Below, piece by piece: positions 28,225 to 36,889 of a DNA stretch of 64,000 bases. The stretch's first letter is position 1. The number at the start of each line of letters is the position of its first letter. Where the stretch lies: NCBI GenBank assembly GCA_017051695.1, contig JAFIDK010000001.1:682001-746000 (forward strand), in the 5' to 3' direction. The notes beneath the pieces were generated by a model that saw nothing but the letters and a program-made list of their open reading frames with translations, was not told the DNA's origin and did not search any database. The DNA comes from Algoriphagus aestuarii. Lineage in GTDB: Bacteria; Bacteroidota; Bacteroidia; Cytophagales; Cyclobacteriaceae. The translations under genes were made by a program, and so were the position numbers.

Positions 28225-28668
28225 ATGAACGAACGAATTATTAAAATTTTCCTTCGCCTATCCATTTCATCGGCTTTCTTATCAGCTGTGGCGGATCGCT
28301 TCGGATTATGGAGTCAAGAAGTTTCCGTTTGGGGAAATTGGCAAAGTTTTTTAGAATATACTGAGATCCTTAACCCTTGGGTTCCGGGTTCGTTGATCCC
28401 TGCGATAGGTACGATCGCAACAGCTGCCGAAATAATCTTTGCCTTCTGTTTGATTATTGGATTTAAAACAGAATTATTCGCCAAACTAAGTGGATGTCTG
28501 CTATTACTATTTGCTATATCAATGACCTTCTCAACAGGAATCAAAGGTTCGTTTGACTATTCCGTTTTTACAGCTTCAGCAGCAGCTTTTGGATTAAGTC
28601 TGATGAAAGAAAAACATTGGGAACTGGACGGGTTGATTTCCAATAAAAATATCGGTCAGAAAAATTAA
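28225..28668 (+). CDS. DoxX-like membrane protein
   Basis: 147 residues with four predicted TM helices. The pattern of an N-terminal RLSISSAFLSAVADRFG, a NPW(V)PGSLIP loop, AAEIIFAFCLIIG and a glycine-containing third helix fits the DoxX/DoxD-like family of small quinone- or redox-related membrane proteins. The physiological role of most members is unknown. It is a separate small gene, with about 100 bp of AT-rich sequence upstream. Confidence 0.75.
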   Translation: MNERIIKIFLRLSISSAFLSAVADRFGLWSQEVSVWGNWQSFLEYTEILNPWVPGSLIPAIGTIATAAEIIFAFCLIIGFKTELFAKLSGCLLLLFAISMTFSTGIKGSFDYSVFTASAAAFGLSLMKEKHWELDGLISNKNIGQKN

Positions 28669-28729
28669 ACACACACCATAGAAATGCGGGAGTGATTCGC
28701 TACCGACAAGACTAAAATGAATAACTGAC

Positions 28730-29023
28730 ATGGGTAACAAAGGAACTTTACGGATATGTGAGAAAGGACATAAGTTTTACAAATCAACAGACTGTCCTAC
28801 TTGTCCTATCTGCGAAAAAAATAAAGCCCCTAAAGCGGAATTTCTATCAAAATTAAGTGCTCCAGCAAGGAGAGCTTTAGAACGAGAAGATATTTTGACA
28901 CTAAAAAAACTCAGCGGCTATTCTGAAAAAGATCTCTTGGACCTACACGGGCTTGGGCCTTCCTCCATTCCAAAACTAAAAGATGCCTTGGAAAAGGAGG
29001 GACTATCATTCAGAAAGAATTAA
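28730..29023 (+). CDS. RNA polymerase alpha-CTD-like small protein with zinc-ribbon-like N-terminus
   Basis: A 97-residue cytoplasmic protein. The N-terminus has Cys10, His14, Cys22, Cys25 and Cys28 (ICEKGHKF...CPTCPIC), a possible zinc site. Residues about 42-95 match the C-terminal domain of the RNA polymerase alpha subunit, with LSAPARRALEREDILTLKKL and the helix-hairpin-helix LLDLHGLGPSSIPKLKDAL. Such orphan alpha-CTD proteins are found in Bacteroidota, and their action is not established; they could compete for UP elements or activators. The gene ends 22 bp before the ATG of the next lipoprotein. Confidence 0.78.
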   Translation: MGNKGTLRICEKGHKFYKSTDCPTCPICEKNKAPKAEFLSKLSAPARRALEREDILTLKKLSGYSEKDLLDLHGLGPSSIPKLKDALEKEGLSFRKN

Positions 29024-29045
29024 ATTCACATTCAAAAATTATACG

Positions 29046-30026
29046 ATGGCCAATCAATCCAACTCGTTTTTTGTTTTTCTCGCGGCAGTTTTGCTTTTGC
29101 TTTCCTGTAAACAAGAAGCAGAAAAGAAAACTGAAACGGATTTGCCGGAAGCACCTGAGCAATTCGCTGTAGAAGGCAGTTATGTTTCTGATGGGTACGA
29201 TGATCGTGCCGATAGAAGCGATTGGGTTGCGGTGGAAGTTACCAAAACTGAAAACGGTCACCTGAATATTTCTGTTCGCTCAAGAGCTGATTTAAAAAAA
29301 CCTACCTGCACCTTTGATGGGGAAGCGTACCGGGTGGATGAGACTACTTTTGAAACTCTGATTGATGGAAAAAGTATTTTAATTCAGTTTTCAGATATGG
29401 GATTATCCATTAGCGCCAAAAATAAAACCGAGGAAGGCATCTTGTATTTTTATTGCTCCGGTGGAGCAAGTTTGGCAGGAACCTACAAAAAAATCAACGG
29501 GGAACTGGACAAGGTGCAACTTGACAAAACACAGTTCAGTAAAGTACTCAATCTGCAAGACGTAGGATTTAATGTTTCGAGCATTCCAAAGGATAAAAGC
29601 AATCAATTGACTGTTTTCACCTTTGGTCTACCAAATGAGTATCGTGAATCCTTCGATATTGGGACCAACTTGATAACCCAAGCCGAAGTGGAAGATCTAA
29701 ATGCGGATGGTTCGCCAGAATTAGTTGTGTTTGCGGAAAACCAGTCCGAACCAAAAAAAATGACCGTTTATGCATTTTCTGTAAACAACAAAAAATCAAT
29801 GAGCCAGGTATTTTTTCAGCCAATTGAGGACAACAAAGAAATCAACGAAGGGTATAATGGAAATGACGAGTTTGCTTTGGTCGAAAATTATTTAGTTCAG
29901 CGTTTTCCTATCTATGAAAATGGAAATAAAACCAACAAACTGAGACAAATCCAATATCAATTAGTGGATGGCGAAGCCTCTCGAAGGTTTGAAGTAGTAA
30001 AACAAAGCGAATTTGATCTAAAATAG
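29046..30026 (+). CDS. Lipoprotein with PliI-like lysozyme-inhibitor domain
   Basis: The ATG at 29046 gives a lipoprotein signal ending LLLLSC (Cys18) and a 326-residue protein. The N-terminal part (about 35-145) is a beta-rich domain of unknown type. The C-terminal part (about 165-320) matches my recollection of the PliI-family i-type lysozyme inhibitors widespread in Bacteroidota: LTVFTFGLPN, AEVEDLNADGSPELVVF, GYNGNDEFALVENYLVQRF and RQIQYQLVDGEA. An envelope-protective role against lysozyme would be the inference, though many homologues are annotated only by similarity. The longer frame from 28983 overlaps the upstream gene and lacks a signal at its start. Confidence 0.68.
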   Translation: MANQSNSFFVFLAAVLLLLSCKQEAEKKTETDLPEAPEQFAVEGSYVSDGYDDRADRSDWVAVEVTKTENGHLNISVRSRADLKKPTCTFDGEAYRVDETTFETLIDGKSILIQFSDMGLSISAKNKTEEGILYFYCSGGASLAGTYKKINGELDKVQLDKTQFSKVLNLQDVGFNVSSIPKDKSNQLTVFTFGLPNEYRESFDIGTNLITQAEVEDLNADGSPELVVFAENQSEPKKMTVYAFSVNNKKSMSQVFFQPIEDNKEINEGYNGNDEFALVENYLVQRFPIYENGNKTNKLRQIQYQLVDGEASRRFEVVKQSEFDLK

Positions 30027-30441
30027 TTGAAATCTGACCTAAAAACACTTGCATTAAAACTATTTTAAGTTTAGTTTAAAAGTTCCAGCAGGGATACTAA
30101 CTCATTATATCTATCGCATTTTCTACCTTTAAAGCTCTGAAAATAGCTAATAATGAATGGCGCTTTTGGTTTAAGGCCACTTCGGTCATCCAGCATGTAA
30201 AACAAAGAAAATAAACCTCCTGTCATCATTGCGGATAATCAATAAAATGAATTTTGGAAGGCAAAATCAATGCAACCTGAAACTGAACCTACAACCCATT
30301 CCATTTTTTAAAAGAAATAGCCCGATACAGAAATCCCTAGTATGATCATGTTTCTCCTAAAAATTAAGTGAATAATGCAATACAGTAAAGTACAGGTGAA
30401 AATCCTGTTTCATAACATCAATATGTTTTTCGTCAATTCAA
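30027..30441 (+). other. Intergenic region with degenerate repeat
   Basis: About 415 AT-rich bases with no gene. It contains a roughly 85-bp block (30154-30240) that recurs in diverged form at 36301-36407. No terminator with a clear T tract was found. Confidence 0.45.
30154..30240 (+). repeat. Dispersed intergenic repeat, copy 1
   Basis: Shares CTTCGGTCATCC, CAAAGAAAATAA and CATCATTGC with (G/A)GA(T/C)AATC, in the same order and similar spacing, with 36301-36407. Confidence 0.55.
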
Positions 30442-31539
30442 ATGATTAAAAACCTACTTTTAATAGCCTTCATCTTCACTTTAACAAAGTCTTTTTCCCA
30501 AGAGCTAAGTGGAACATGGCGAATGGCTTATCAGAGATCCATTAAAACTTTTAATTCATTGAAGAATCCTAAGGACACAAGCCACAAATACGAAGCTTTC
30601 TCACTTGGAAACGCCATTTTTGAATTTAATAATGACGAGGTAACAATTCACAACTTCATTGGCAAGGCTAAAAAAATAAAAATCAAGAAAGACAATGAGA
30701 TTAAATTCCAAGGGACAAAACTAAACCTCGTAACAGCCAATCAAGACAGCATTGTTTTGAGAATCAATGATAATATTGAAAATTATATCACGCTGATTCC
30801 TTATCCACCAAGCAATTTCCAATTGAGTGAAGATGATTTTAAAAGTTCCCAATGGAAAGTAACTTTTGACAAAAATCCTCAAAATCCATTATCATTTCAT
30901 TTTCTTAATTCCACAAATTTAATCAGCGTCTATGATGGAGTATGGCATGGATATGCAAGCTTTTCCGATTGGAAGATTCGTAGAAGTGGTCAATATTCTG
31001 TCCTCCAAGTGAGTGATCAAGAAAATCTAGATGAATATGTTTTCTATCCTTTTGCAAAAAAGGGTGAAAATATACTGGCTAGTATTTCTCATATTAAAAA
31101 TTCGAGATATCCAATTCTCAGTGAAATTGAAATACTTAAAACTACCCTCCCACCGTCAGAAGAGCTTTCCGAAATTAAAAATAAACTGGCCGGAAAATGG
31201 ACTTTCAAACAGTTCTACAACCTAGATGAATTGGGGCCAATCGATTCCTTAATCAGTCTCGATTTTTCTATTGATTTGGTGGAATCAGGTGTGTATTTTT
31301 TGGAAAATAAAATTGCATCTATCATAGGTGGCAGAAACTCTGATTTTTCACAGAATCAAAATGGAAAATGGATTTTGAGCGAAACTGGAACCTATTTTAT
31401 AATGCACCCAGAAAATGGTTCGAGGAAATATATATCAATCCATGAACTCACAGAGGACATTTTAACTATCGACTTCTCTTATAGATTTGAAGAACGCTCA
31501 AGTTTTTCTACTAGAATTATCATGAAAAAAACAGATTGA
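30442..31539 (+). CDS. Exported protein of unknown function
   Basis: 365 residues with a signal peptide (MIKNLLLIAFIFTLTKSFSQ). The mature part seems to contain two or three similar beta-rich units, each starting with a Gly-x-Trp strand: LSGTWRMAYQRS near residue 22, SQWKVTF near 134 and LAGKWTFKQFYN near 250. This suggests tandem lipocalin-like folds. No catalytic motif or named family was recognised. It is the last plus-strand gene before the minus-strand racemase operon, with only 34 bp between the two stop codons. Confidence 0.68.
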   Translation: MIKNLLLIAFIFTLTKSFSQELSGTWRMAYQRSIKTFNSLKNPKDTSHKYEAFSLGNAIFEFNNDEVTIHNFIGKAKKIKIKKDNEIKFQGTKLNLVTANQDSIVLRINDNIENYITLIPYPPSNFQLSEDDFKSSQWKVTFDKNPQNPLSFHFLNSTNLISVYDGVWHGYASFSDWKIRRSGQYSVLQVSDQENLDEYVFYPFAKKGENILASISHIKNSRYPILSEIEILKTTLPPSEELSEIKNKLAGKWTFKQFYNLDELGPIDSLISLDFSIDLVESGVYFLENKIASIIGGRNSDFSQNQNGKWILSETGTYFIMHPENGSRKYISIHELTEDILTIDFSYRFEERSSFSTRIIMKKTD

Positions 31540-31573
31540 ATCTTATCTAAAAAATAGAAGCAATTGATCTTCC

Positions 31574-32752
31574 CTACTTCACCGCTTTTCTCGGAATAGC
31601 GGAAGGCAATCTACTCAGCATCTCATTATTCAAAAGCTGGGTCACTTGCGTAAATGAGCTGATATTAATGGTATTGTTATTCTGTCTACCAACTAGCACC
31701 ACTTCATCACCCACCTGTACATCAGGAATGTGTGAAACATCCACCATAAATAGGTTCATATTGATCAAACCCACAACCTGGGCTTTCTTTCCTTTGATCA
31801 ATACATGCCCTCGATTGGATTGGGCTCGCGGATATCCATTAGAATAGCCTAAAGGCATCACGGCAACTTTCATATTTTGCGAAGCTTGGTAGGAGGTACC
31901 ATAACCGATAAATTCTCCAGCCTCCACATCACGAACATCCATCACATCGGTTTTCCAGGTAAAAATCCGCTTAAGTGCCCCATCGGATTGCTTTCCTATT
32001 TCCTGCAAATGGGAATAGTAAATATCAGGACTTGGCCAGAAACCATACTGGGCCACTCCGATCCGAACCATGTCATACACGGTATCTTTGTAAGCCAAAG
32101 CCGCCGCCGAACAGGCAATATGCCGGATCTCGGGTACGATATTTTTCTGATGACATTGCTTCAGGAAATTCTTGAAGCGCTCATGCTGCATGTTGATTTT
32201 AAACTGATTCGAAAAGTTCTCCGCTCCGCCAAAATGGGTGCAGAGTCCTTTGAAAGCGATTTCTTTGGAATGCTTCTTTAAAAATGCCAAGGTTGGCAAA
32301 AAATCCGTCTTAGTTAGCCCCGTTCGATTAGCTCCTGTCTCCACTTCAATGTGCACTTTGGCTTGCTTTCCAGTTTTCTTGGCTGCTTCTAGCACAAGTG
32401 CCAAGCGTTCATAATTGAAGACATAAAACTCAATTTCATTTTCCACAGCCCAGACAATATCCTCATCATACAGAATCCCCATAATCATCACATCACTGGA
32501 ATCTGATTTGGCATCCAGAACCTCTTCCGCTTCAAAAGCTGAGGCGGTAGCAAAATGCCCCACCCCAGCTTTTTCGGCCATTTTTACAAAAGACCGGATC
32601 CCATGACCATAGGCATTGGCTTTCACCACAGAGGAAATCCTCACTCCCTCTCCGATCTTCTTTCTGATGAAATTAATATTATTCGTCAGCGAAGATTGAC
32701 TCAGTTCTATTCTCGACGAATGTCTTACCATAATTTTGTTTGTTGATTCCAT
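31574..32752 (-). CDS. alr: Alanine racemase, stand-alone
   Basis: 392 residues, a type III PLP enzyme. The PLP-binding Lys44 lies in VVKANAYGHG, and the second catalytic Tyr is in FIGYGTSYQA of the C-terminal beta domain; GANRTGL and PLGYSNGYPR are also family motifs. It interconverts L- and D-alanine, or another small amino acid. In many Bacteroidota the housekeeping racemase is fused to MurF; this copy is unfused and is the last gene of an operon with an ATP-grasp enzyme and an unknown protein, overlapping the latter by 28 bp. A role in a special D-amino-acid product is therefore possible. Confidence 0.92.
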   Translation of the reverse strand: MESTNKIMVRHSSRIELSQSSLTNNINFIRKKIGEGVRISSVVKANAYGHGIRSFVKMAEKAGVGHFATASAFEAEEVLDAKSDSSDVMIMGILYDEDIVWAVENEIEFYVFNYERLALVLEAAKKTGKQAKVHIEVETGANRTGLTKTDFLPTLAFLKKHSKEIAFKGLCTHFGGAENFSNQFKINMQHERFKNFLKQCHQKNIVPEIRHIACSAAALAYKDTVYDMVRIGVAQYGFWPSPDIYYSHLQEIGKQSDGALKRIFTWKTDVMDVRDVEAGEFIGYGTSYQASQNMKVAVMPLGYSNGYPRAQSNRGHVLIKGKKAQVVGLINMNLFMVDVSHIPDVQVGDEVVLVGRQNNNTINISSFTQVTQLLNNEMLSRLPSAIPRKAVK

Positions 32753-34713
32753 AGATATGATTTCCCCCAGCTTTCTCTGGATAGCTTTTCCACTTGGTTG
32801 ATTTCTTCCTGCGGCACCTCATCGAGCTTGCTTCTCACATTTAAGGTGCTGTAGTGGAAAGCATACACCCGAGCAGCAAAATGATGAAAAGGCAAAGAGG
32901 ATTCCCCCTGTTTTTCGCCTTTACCATGCACCGAAGGACGGATTCCTTGTCCCCAATCTTGCCTTCCTTCGTTGTTGGGATTGAGAAAATAAGCCCGTAA
33001 TTCGCCGGCATCAGTTTCCTCCACGCGCAGGAGCGAAATGGCGTGGAAACCTATCATGTCTCCCTTATTGCTTGTGATGAAAATCCCAACCGGATTAGGG
33101 TAAACCATTTGCTGGTTTCCGTTGTACTTGGGGTGAAATGCACCATAAAAGATTCTGAGATAGCCTGGATAATCCATGATGGAATTGCTCATGTAATCGT
33201 AACAGGAAGCAAAACCCACCTGAATCCACTGCCCATACATGGCAGGATTGACCCATTTGTGCGGATCATCCAGTCTGCCGGTAGAAAGCCGCATCATTTC
33301 ATTGTAGATCTTGTCCAAGTGAGGCACCAAAACCACCGAAACCACATCTAAATTATAATCCAGCTGGTCCACCAAGCCTTTGATCAAATTATTGGAGATC
33401 AGGTTTTGATTCTCAAATCGCATGATCAGATTGTTTTGGGTAGATACCGTAATGATCATATCGATCAATTTGGCAGGTGAATGCTGACTCCACATGCTGA
33501 TCCCTCTGGCGGATTGGCAAGTCGGATTATTTCCCTGACCCACTCCTAGCGGCTGACCCAAAACCTTGACCGTCCCCCCGATGAGGTACTGAAGAGCCGT
33601 CACGTCCATATCTGGATCGGTAAGCGACTTCAGAATTCTCTTTTCTACCTGAGGGTTGATTTTGATTTTTCTGAGATTTTCCAATCCTACTCTGACAGGT
33701 CTTCTGGAGAACAGATTTTTCCCAAGCATCCTGGCCAAACCATAGATGCATTGGCAGTTATCCCAGCTCACTGTCTCGAGAATCAGAATCGAAACCAACT
33801 CATGGAATTTTTCCCATTCGGCAATTCCCCGATCATTCAGATCCAGACAGATAGGAACCAAGTTTGGATTCTTTTCTACAATATGTAGCAGGAGAAGTGC
33901 ATGGTAGCCACTGACTAATCCAGTTGCATTCATGTATTCTCCCATTTCATGAGCCTCTGAGGCTAAAGCTGTTTCATTGGCTGTTTCCAAAAATTGCTGG
34001 TAGGCATCTCTGTCTTGATGCTTTTCAGAGTTTTTGGAAGGTGAAAACAAAGCATGGATGTAAACTTGGATCGCTTTGTCTTTTTCAGAATTGCCGGAAG
34101 TGTCAAACCTCCGATTCACCAAACTGATCAGTTCACGGGCTTTTTGAGTTCGGATGGGTCGCTGCTCACATAGCAACCGCACTTCATCGACCAACTTTTC
34201 GTAGACTCCTTTCAAGTCCATTTCGGACATGATAAAACCGAAAAGATTGAAAGCCTTTTTCAATTCGCGTTCGGTCATTCGCATGCGGGTTTCCTCCGTC
34301 GGTTCACGCAGGGCAAACTCCAGATTATGAACGAGCACTTCTTCCATGAAGCTCTGTGCATCCCCTGCAGAAAGCAGCTCATGGACATCTTCTCCTTTTG
34401 CGTATCGAAGCATTCTCAATTCGGATAGGGCCTCAAAACTTGAAGAAGGATGTCCATATTTGAGCGTACCTTTCACTAAAAAAGGAACCAATTTATCAGG
34501 ATCATTCCAGGAAGTTCCTTGAAAAAACCCAGCTTTTTCGAGCTCAATACTTTTACTATAAAGATAGGCAAGGCCCGATCGTGTTAAACTCAAAATATCA
34601 ATGTGACTGGCTAATTTGGTGGCCTTTTCCTGTTTGGTCAGTGCTCCAGAGTCGATAAACTCCTGAAGGCTTTGGTCGAAATTTATAAATACCTTATCGG
34701 TCGTCAATCCCAT
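32725..34713 (-). CDS. Unrecognised 662-aa protein with papain-like C/H/N landmarks
   Basis: No named family was recognised. Residues 1-380 are largely helical with no obvious motif. The C-terminal half has a sequence pattern resembling papain-fold enzymes: Gln393 and Cys399 in GQGNNPTCQSARG (the same six-residue Gln-to-Cys spacing as papain's oxyanion Gln19 and Cys25), His557 in GFHAISLLRV, and Asn578 in YFLNPNNEGRQDWG, which mirrors the HAV...NSWG...WG region. There is no signal peptide, so it is cytoplasmic. It starts 13 bp after the ATP-grasp gene and overlaps alr by 28 bp. It might act as a cysteine protease, amidase or acyl-transfer enzyme on the ATP-grasp product. The fold call is inference only. 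Confidence 0.7.
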   Translation of the reverse strand: MGLTTDKVFINFDQSLQEFIDSGALTKQEKATKLASHIDILSLTRSGLAYLYSKSIELEKAGFFQGTSWNDPDKLVPFLVKGTLKYGHPSSSFEALSELRMLRYAKGEDVHELLSAGDAQSFMEEVLVHNLEFALREPTEETRMRMTERELKKAFNLFGFIMSEMDLKGVYEKLVDEVRLLCEQRPIRTQKARELISLVNRRFDTSGNSEKDKAIQVYIHALFSPSKNSEKHQDRDAYQQFLETANETALASEAHEMGEYMNATGLVSGYHALLLLHIVEKNPNLVPICLDLNDRGIAEWEKFHELVSILILETVSWDNCQCIYGLARMLGKNLFSRRPVRVGLENLRKIKINPQVEKRILKSLTDPDMDVTALQYLIGGTVKVLGQPLGVGQGNNPTCQSARGISMWSQHSPAKLIDMIITVSTQNNLIMRFENQNLISNNLIKGLVDQLDYNLDVVSVVLVPHLDKIYNEMMRLSTGRLDDPHKWVNPAMYGQWIQVGFASCYDYMSNSIMDYPGYLRIFYGAFHPKYNGNQQMVYPNPVGIFITSNKGDMIGFHAISLLRVEETDAGELRAYFLNPNNEGRQDWGQGIRPSVHGKGEKQGESSLPFHHFAARVYAFHYSTLNVRSKLDEVPQEEINQVEKLSRESWGKSYLWNQQTKLW

Positions 34714-34726
34714 TTATTGCTTCAGA

Positions 34727-35950
34727 TTATACATAAAATTCTTCCTCTTCGTAATGCTTGAGCAACTCAGTCATACGATCTGGATCTTCTCCTTTGAAAT
34801 TGATCGTACCAAAGTGATTCCCGAAACCACTTCGATCGGCACTCAACTTCTGGCCTTCGTAAGGAGCAATCAAAGTATGCTCTACGAAATACGGTTCATT
34901 ATTAAGAGACTCTGGAATTTCCAATTTTGAGAACTGGCGCTTCTGTGGATAAATCATCACATTTCCATGATAATTTTTAGGCTTGAAGTCTTTCGCTGGG
35001 AAGATTTCATCTAGTTCCTCTTCCGTAATATTCGGATCATGGCAGATCACAAAGGCGGCCAAAGCATCGAATTCATAGGATTTGGAGCAGAGTTCTAAAA
35101 TGTGCCCTCCTGGAATTCTGCAGGCTGTTTCCCCGAAATTAAGCTCATCTTTTTCTGTCAAGAACCATTCTGGGTGCACCATTCCATATTCAATCCCAAA
35201 GATGTCCACCATCTTCTGCACTTCTTTATGGATCAGATCTCGCTTGCTTTCCAGATATCTCCCTTCAGGGATAAAGTTTGAATAACCCAGCTTCACATAC
35301 TCTGTGATATTGAGGAATCTGATTTTTCCTTTGTTAATAAAGGCCTCGCAAGAGAACTCCCGACCTGGCAAGTGACTTTCTGCCAAACATGGAAAATCGC
35401 TATCCTCACATTTCTCATCGACATCACTCATTGAGCGAAGTAGTCTGTGCCCAACTGTTCCGGCCGAAGCGAAAGGTTTGATATGTACCCAGCTATCTTC
35501 TTCTCCGTCTAGCTGAAGGTTAGCCTGATTCAGACGCTTCATAAAGGCTTTTACACCTTCTTTATTAAATACCTCTTCAAAAAGTCCAACACGAAGACCT
35601 CCAATTAAGGCTTTTCGCTTCATCATTGCTTTATTACGGAAAAGGAAGGCTCTGTTTAAGACTCTAGGATCTCCTCTATAAATTGAATTCAGAGCACCTG
35701 CCCATTCCACCGTTTCTTCATAAAGTGGCACTGCGACATCAGCATCAAATGCCTTTAGTTTTTCAAAAAGATCTAGAGAGTTGGAAGTATCGCTCCACTC
35801 ATCAAGTTGATACGGAAGGAAAGGGATGTTATTTTCTTGTGCGTAGGATTCAAAATCTGGGAAGGAAACCACTACAAAGGGTCTTCCTGTTTTTTGCATA
35901 CTTTCTATGACGGGCAAACTCCAGCCCATTAGTGCGAAACATTTAGCCAT
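34727..35950 (-). CDS. ATP-grasp carboxylate-amine ligase
   Basis: 407 residues. The N-terminal pre-ATP-grasp region starts KCFALMGWSLPVIESM. The ATP-grasp core shows a lysine-glycine loop (KPFASAGTVG from Lys158), an LPGREFSCEAFI strand, and the metal/phosphate-binding ending NFGETACRIPGGH (Glu274, Arg278), as in amino-acid ligases such as BacD- or carnosine-synthase-like enzymes. It would join a carboxylate to an amine through an acyl-phosphate. It is the first gene of a tight operon with the papain-like protein and alanine racemase, so a dipeptide or D-amino-acid-containing conjugate is a plausible product. The substrates are not readable from sequence. Confidence 0.82.
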   Translation of the reverse strand: MAKCFALMGWSLPVIESMQKTGRPFVVVSFPDFESYAQENNIPFLPYQLDEWSDTSNSLDLFEKLKAFDADVAVPLYEETVEWAGALNSIYRGDPRVLNRAFLFRNKAMMKRKALIGGLRVGLFEEVFNKEGVKAFMKRLNQANLQLDGEEDSWVHIKPFASAGTVGHRLLRSMSDVDEKCEDSDFPCLAESHLPGREFSCEAFINKGKIRFLNITEYVKLGYSNFIPEGRYLESKRDLIHKEVQKMVDIFGIEYGMVHPEWFLTEKDELNFGETACRIPGGHILELCSKSYEFDALAAFVICHDPNITEEELDEIFPAKDFKPKNYHGNVMIYPQKRQFSKLEIPESLNNEPYFVEHTLIAPYEGQKLSADRSGFGNHFGTINFKGEDPDRMTELLKHYEEEEFYV

Positions 35951-36424
35951 GGTGAAATTGGATTTAGGGGTTAAAAAAACTGATTTACTCGGATGTCTCT
36001 AACAACACGGGATCGTGCTAAAGAGAATTGGACAGAACAGTCGATAAGTCAGACATCCATTTATACAAGGGTCTTAAGCCGGGGATCGTTCCATTAAATT
36101 TCAATCTCTTTACTGAGTGCAAGGAATCTTAGAATAATAGAAGGGAATAGTGAAAATTGCTGGGTTTTCGAATCAAAATTGTAAATTGATAAACTTGGAA
36201 ATCAATAGAAAAAGCTCATCAAACAGCTTGTTTTCAGTAATTTAAATTTTAAACAAAATGTATATCCTCTATTTTACCAGTTAATAGATTAAAGCGGCTT
36301 AATAAATGGTAAACTCTAGTTGTGAGGCTGCTTCGGTCATCCTTCATCGGTCTTCCTGCCAATCAAGCAAAGAAAATAAGGTAACTGGCATCATTGCAGA
36401 CAATCCTATTAAACAAATCTATTT
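35951..36424. other. Divergent intergenic region
   Basis: About 475 bp between the ATP-grasp operon (minus) and the IorA-like gene (plus). It must hold both promoters; no clear consensus was placed. It includes the second copy of a dispersed repeat at 36301-36407. No gene or RNA was recognised. Confidence 0.45.
36301..36407 (+). repeat. Dispersed intergenic repeat, copy 2
   Basis: Diverged copy of 30154-30240. It lies just upstream of the oxidoreductase small-subunit gene, and may therefore be in its leader. Confidence 0.55.
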
Positions 36425-36886
36425 ATGTCCTCCTATACACTATCGGTCAACGATCAAAATCATACAGTAGAAGTAGATAAAGGCACCTCTCTGCTTTGGG
36501 TGCTTCGAGAACATTTGGGTTTGACAGGAACCAAATATGGATGTGGTATTGCGCAATGCGGTGCTTGTACCATTCATGTAGATGGCTCACCAATGAAGGC
36601 CTGTGTACTTTCAGTGGAGGATTTTTCCAATGGTCAAAAAATCAAAACCATAGAAGGCTTATCTGAAAATGCTGATCATCCCCTTCAGAAAGCTTGGATA
36701 GAAGTTCAGGCACCTCAATGCGGCTACTGTCACTCAGGCCAGATTATGCAAGCTGCCGCCTTATTGGAAAATAATCCAAGTCCTTCCAAGGAGGAAATCA
36801 AGGCACATATGAATGGAAATATTTGTCGTTGCGGCACTTATTTGAGAATAGTGCAAGCGATCCAACTTGCAGCCCAAAACCAATAA
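36425..36886 (+). CDS. (2Fe-2S) subunit of xanthine oxidase-family oxidoreductase (IorA-like)
   Basis: 153 residues with both iron-sulfur clusters of the family. A plant-type cluster is bound by Cys40, Cys45, Cys48 and Cys60. A second cluster is bound by Cys99, Cys102, Cys134 and Cys136 in CGYC and CRC. The protein transfers electrons from the molybdenum cofactor subunit encoded 3 bp downstream. It has no FAD domain, and no FAD or cytochrome subunit gene is adjacent, as in isoquinoline 1-oxidoreductase-type two-subunit enzymes. It has no Tat signal of its own and could be exported bound to the large subunit. Confidence 0.92.
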   Translation: MSSYTLSVNDQNHTVEVDKGTSLLWVLREHLGLTGTKYGCGIAQCGACTIHVDGSPMKACVLSVEDFSNGQKIKTIEGLSENADHPLQKAWIEVQAPQCGYCHSGQIMQAAALLENNPSPSKEEIKAHMNGNICRCGTYLRIVQAIQLAAQNQ

Positions 36887-36889
36887 GCC

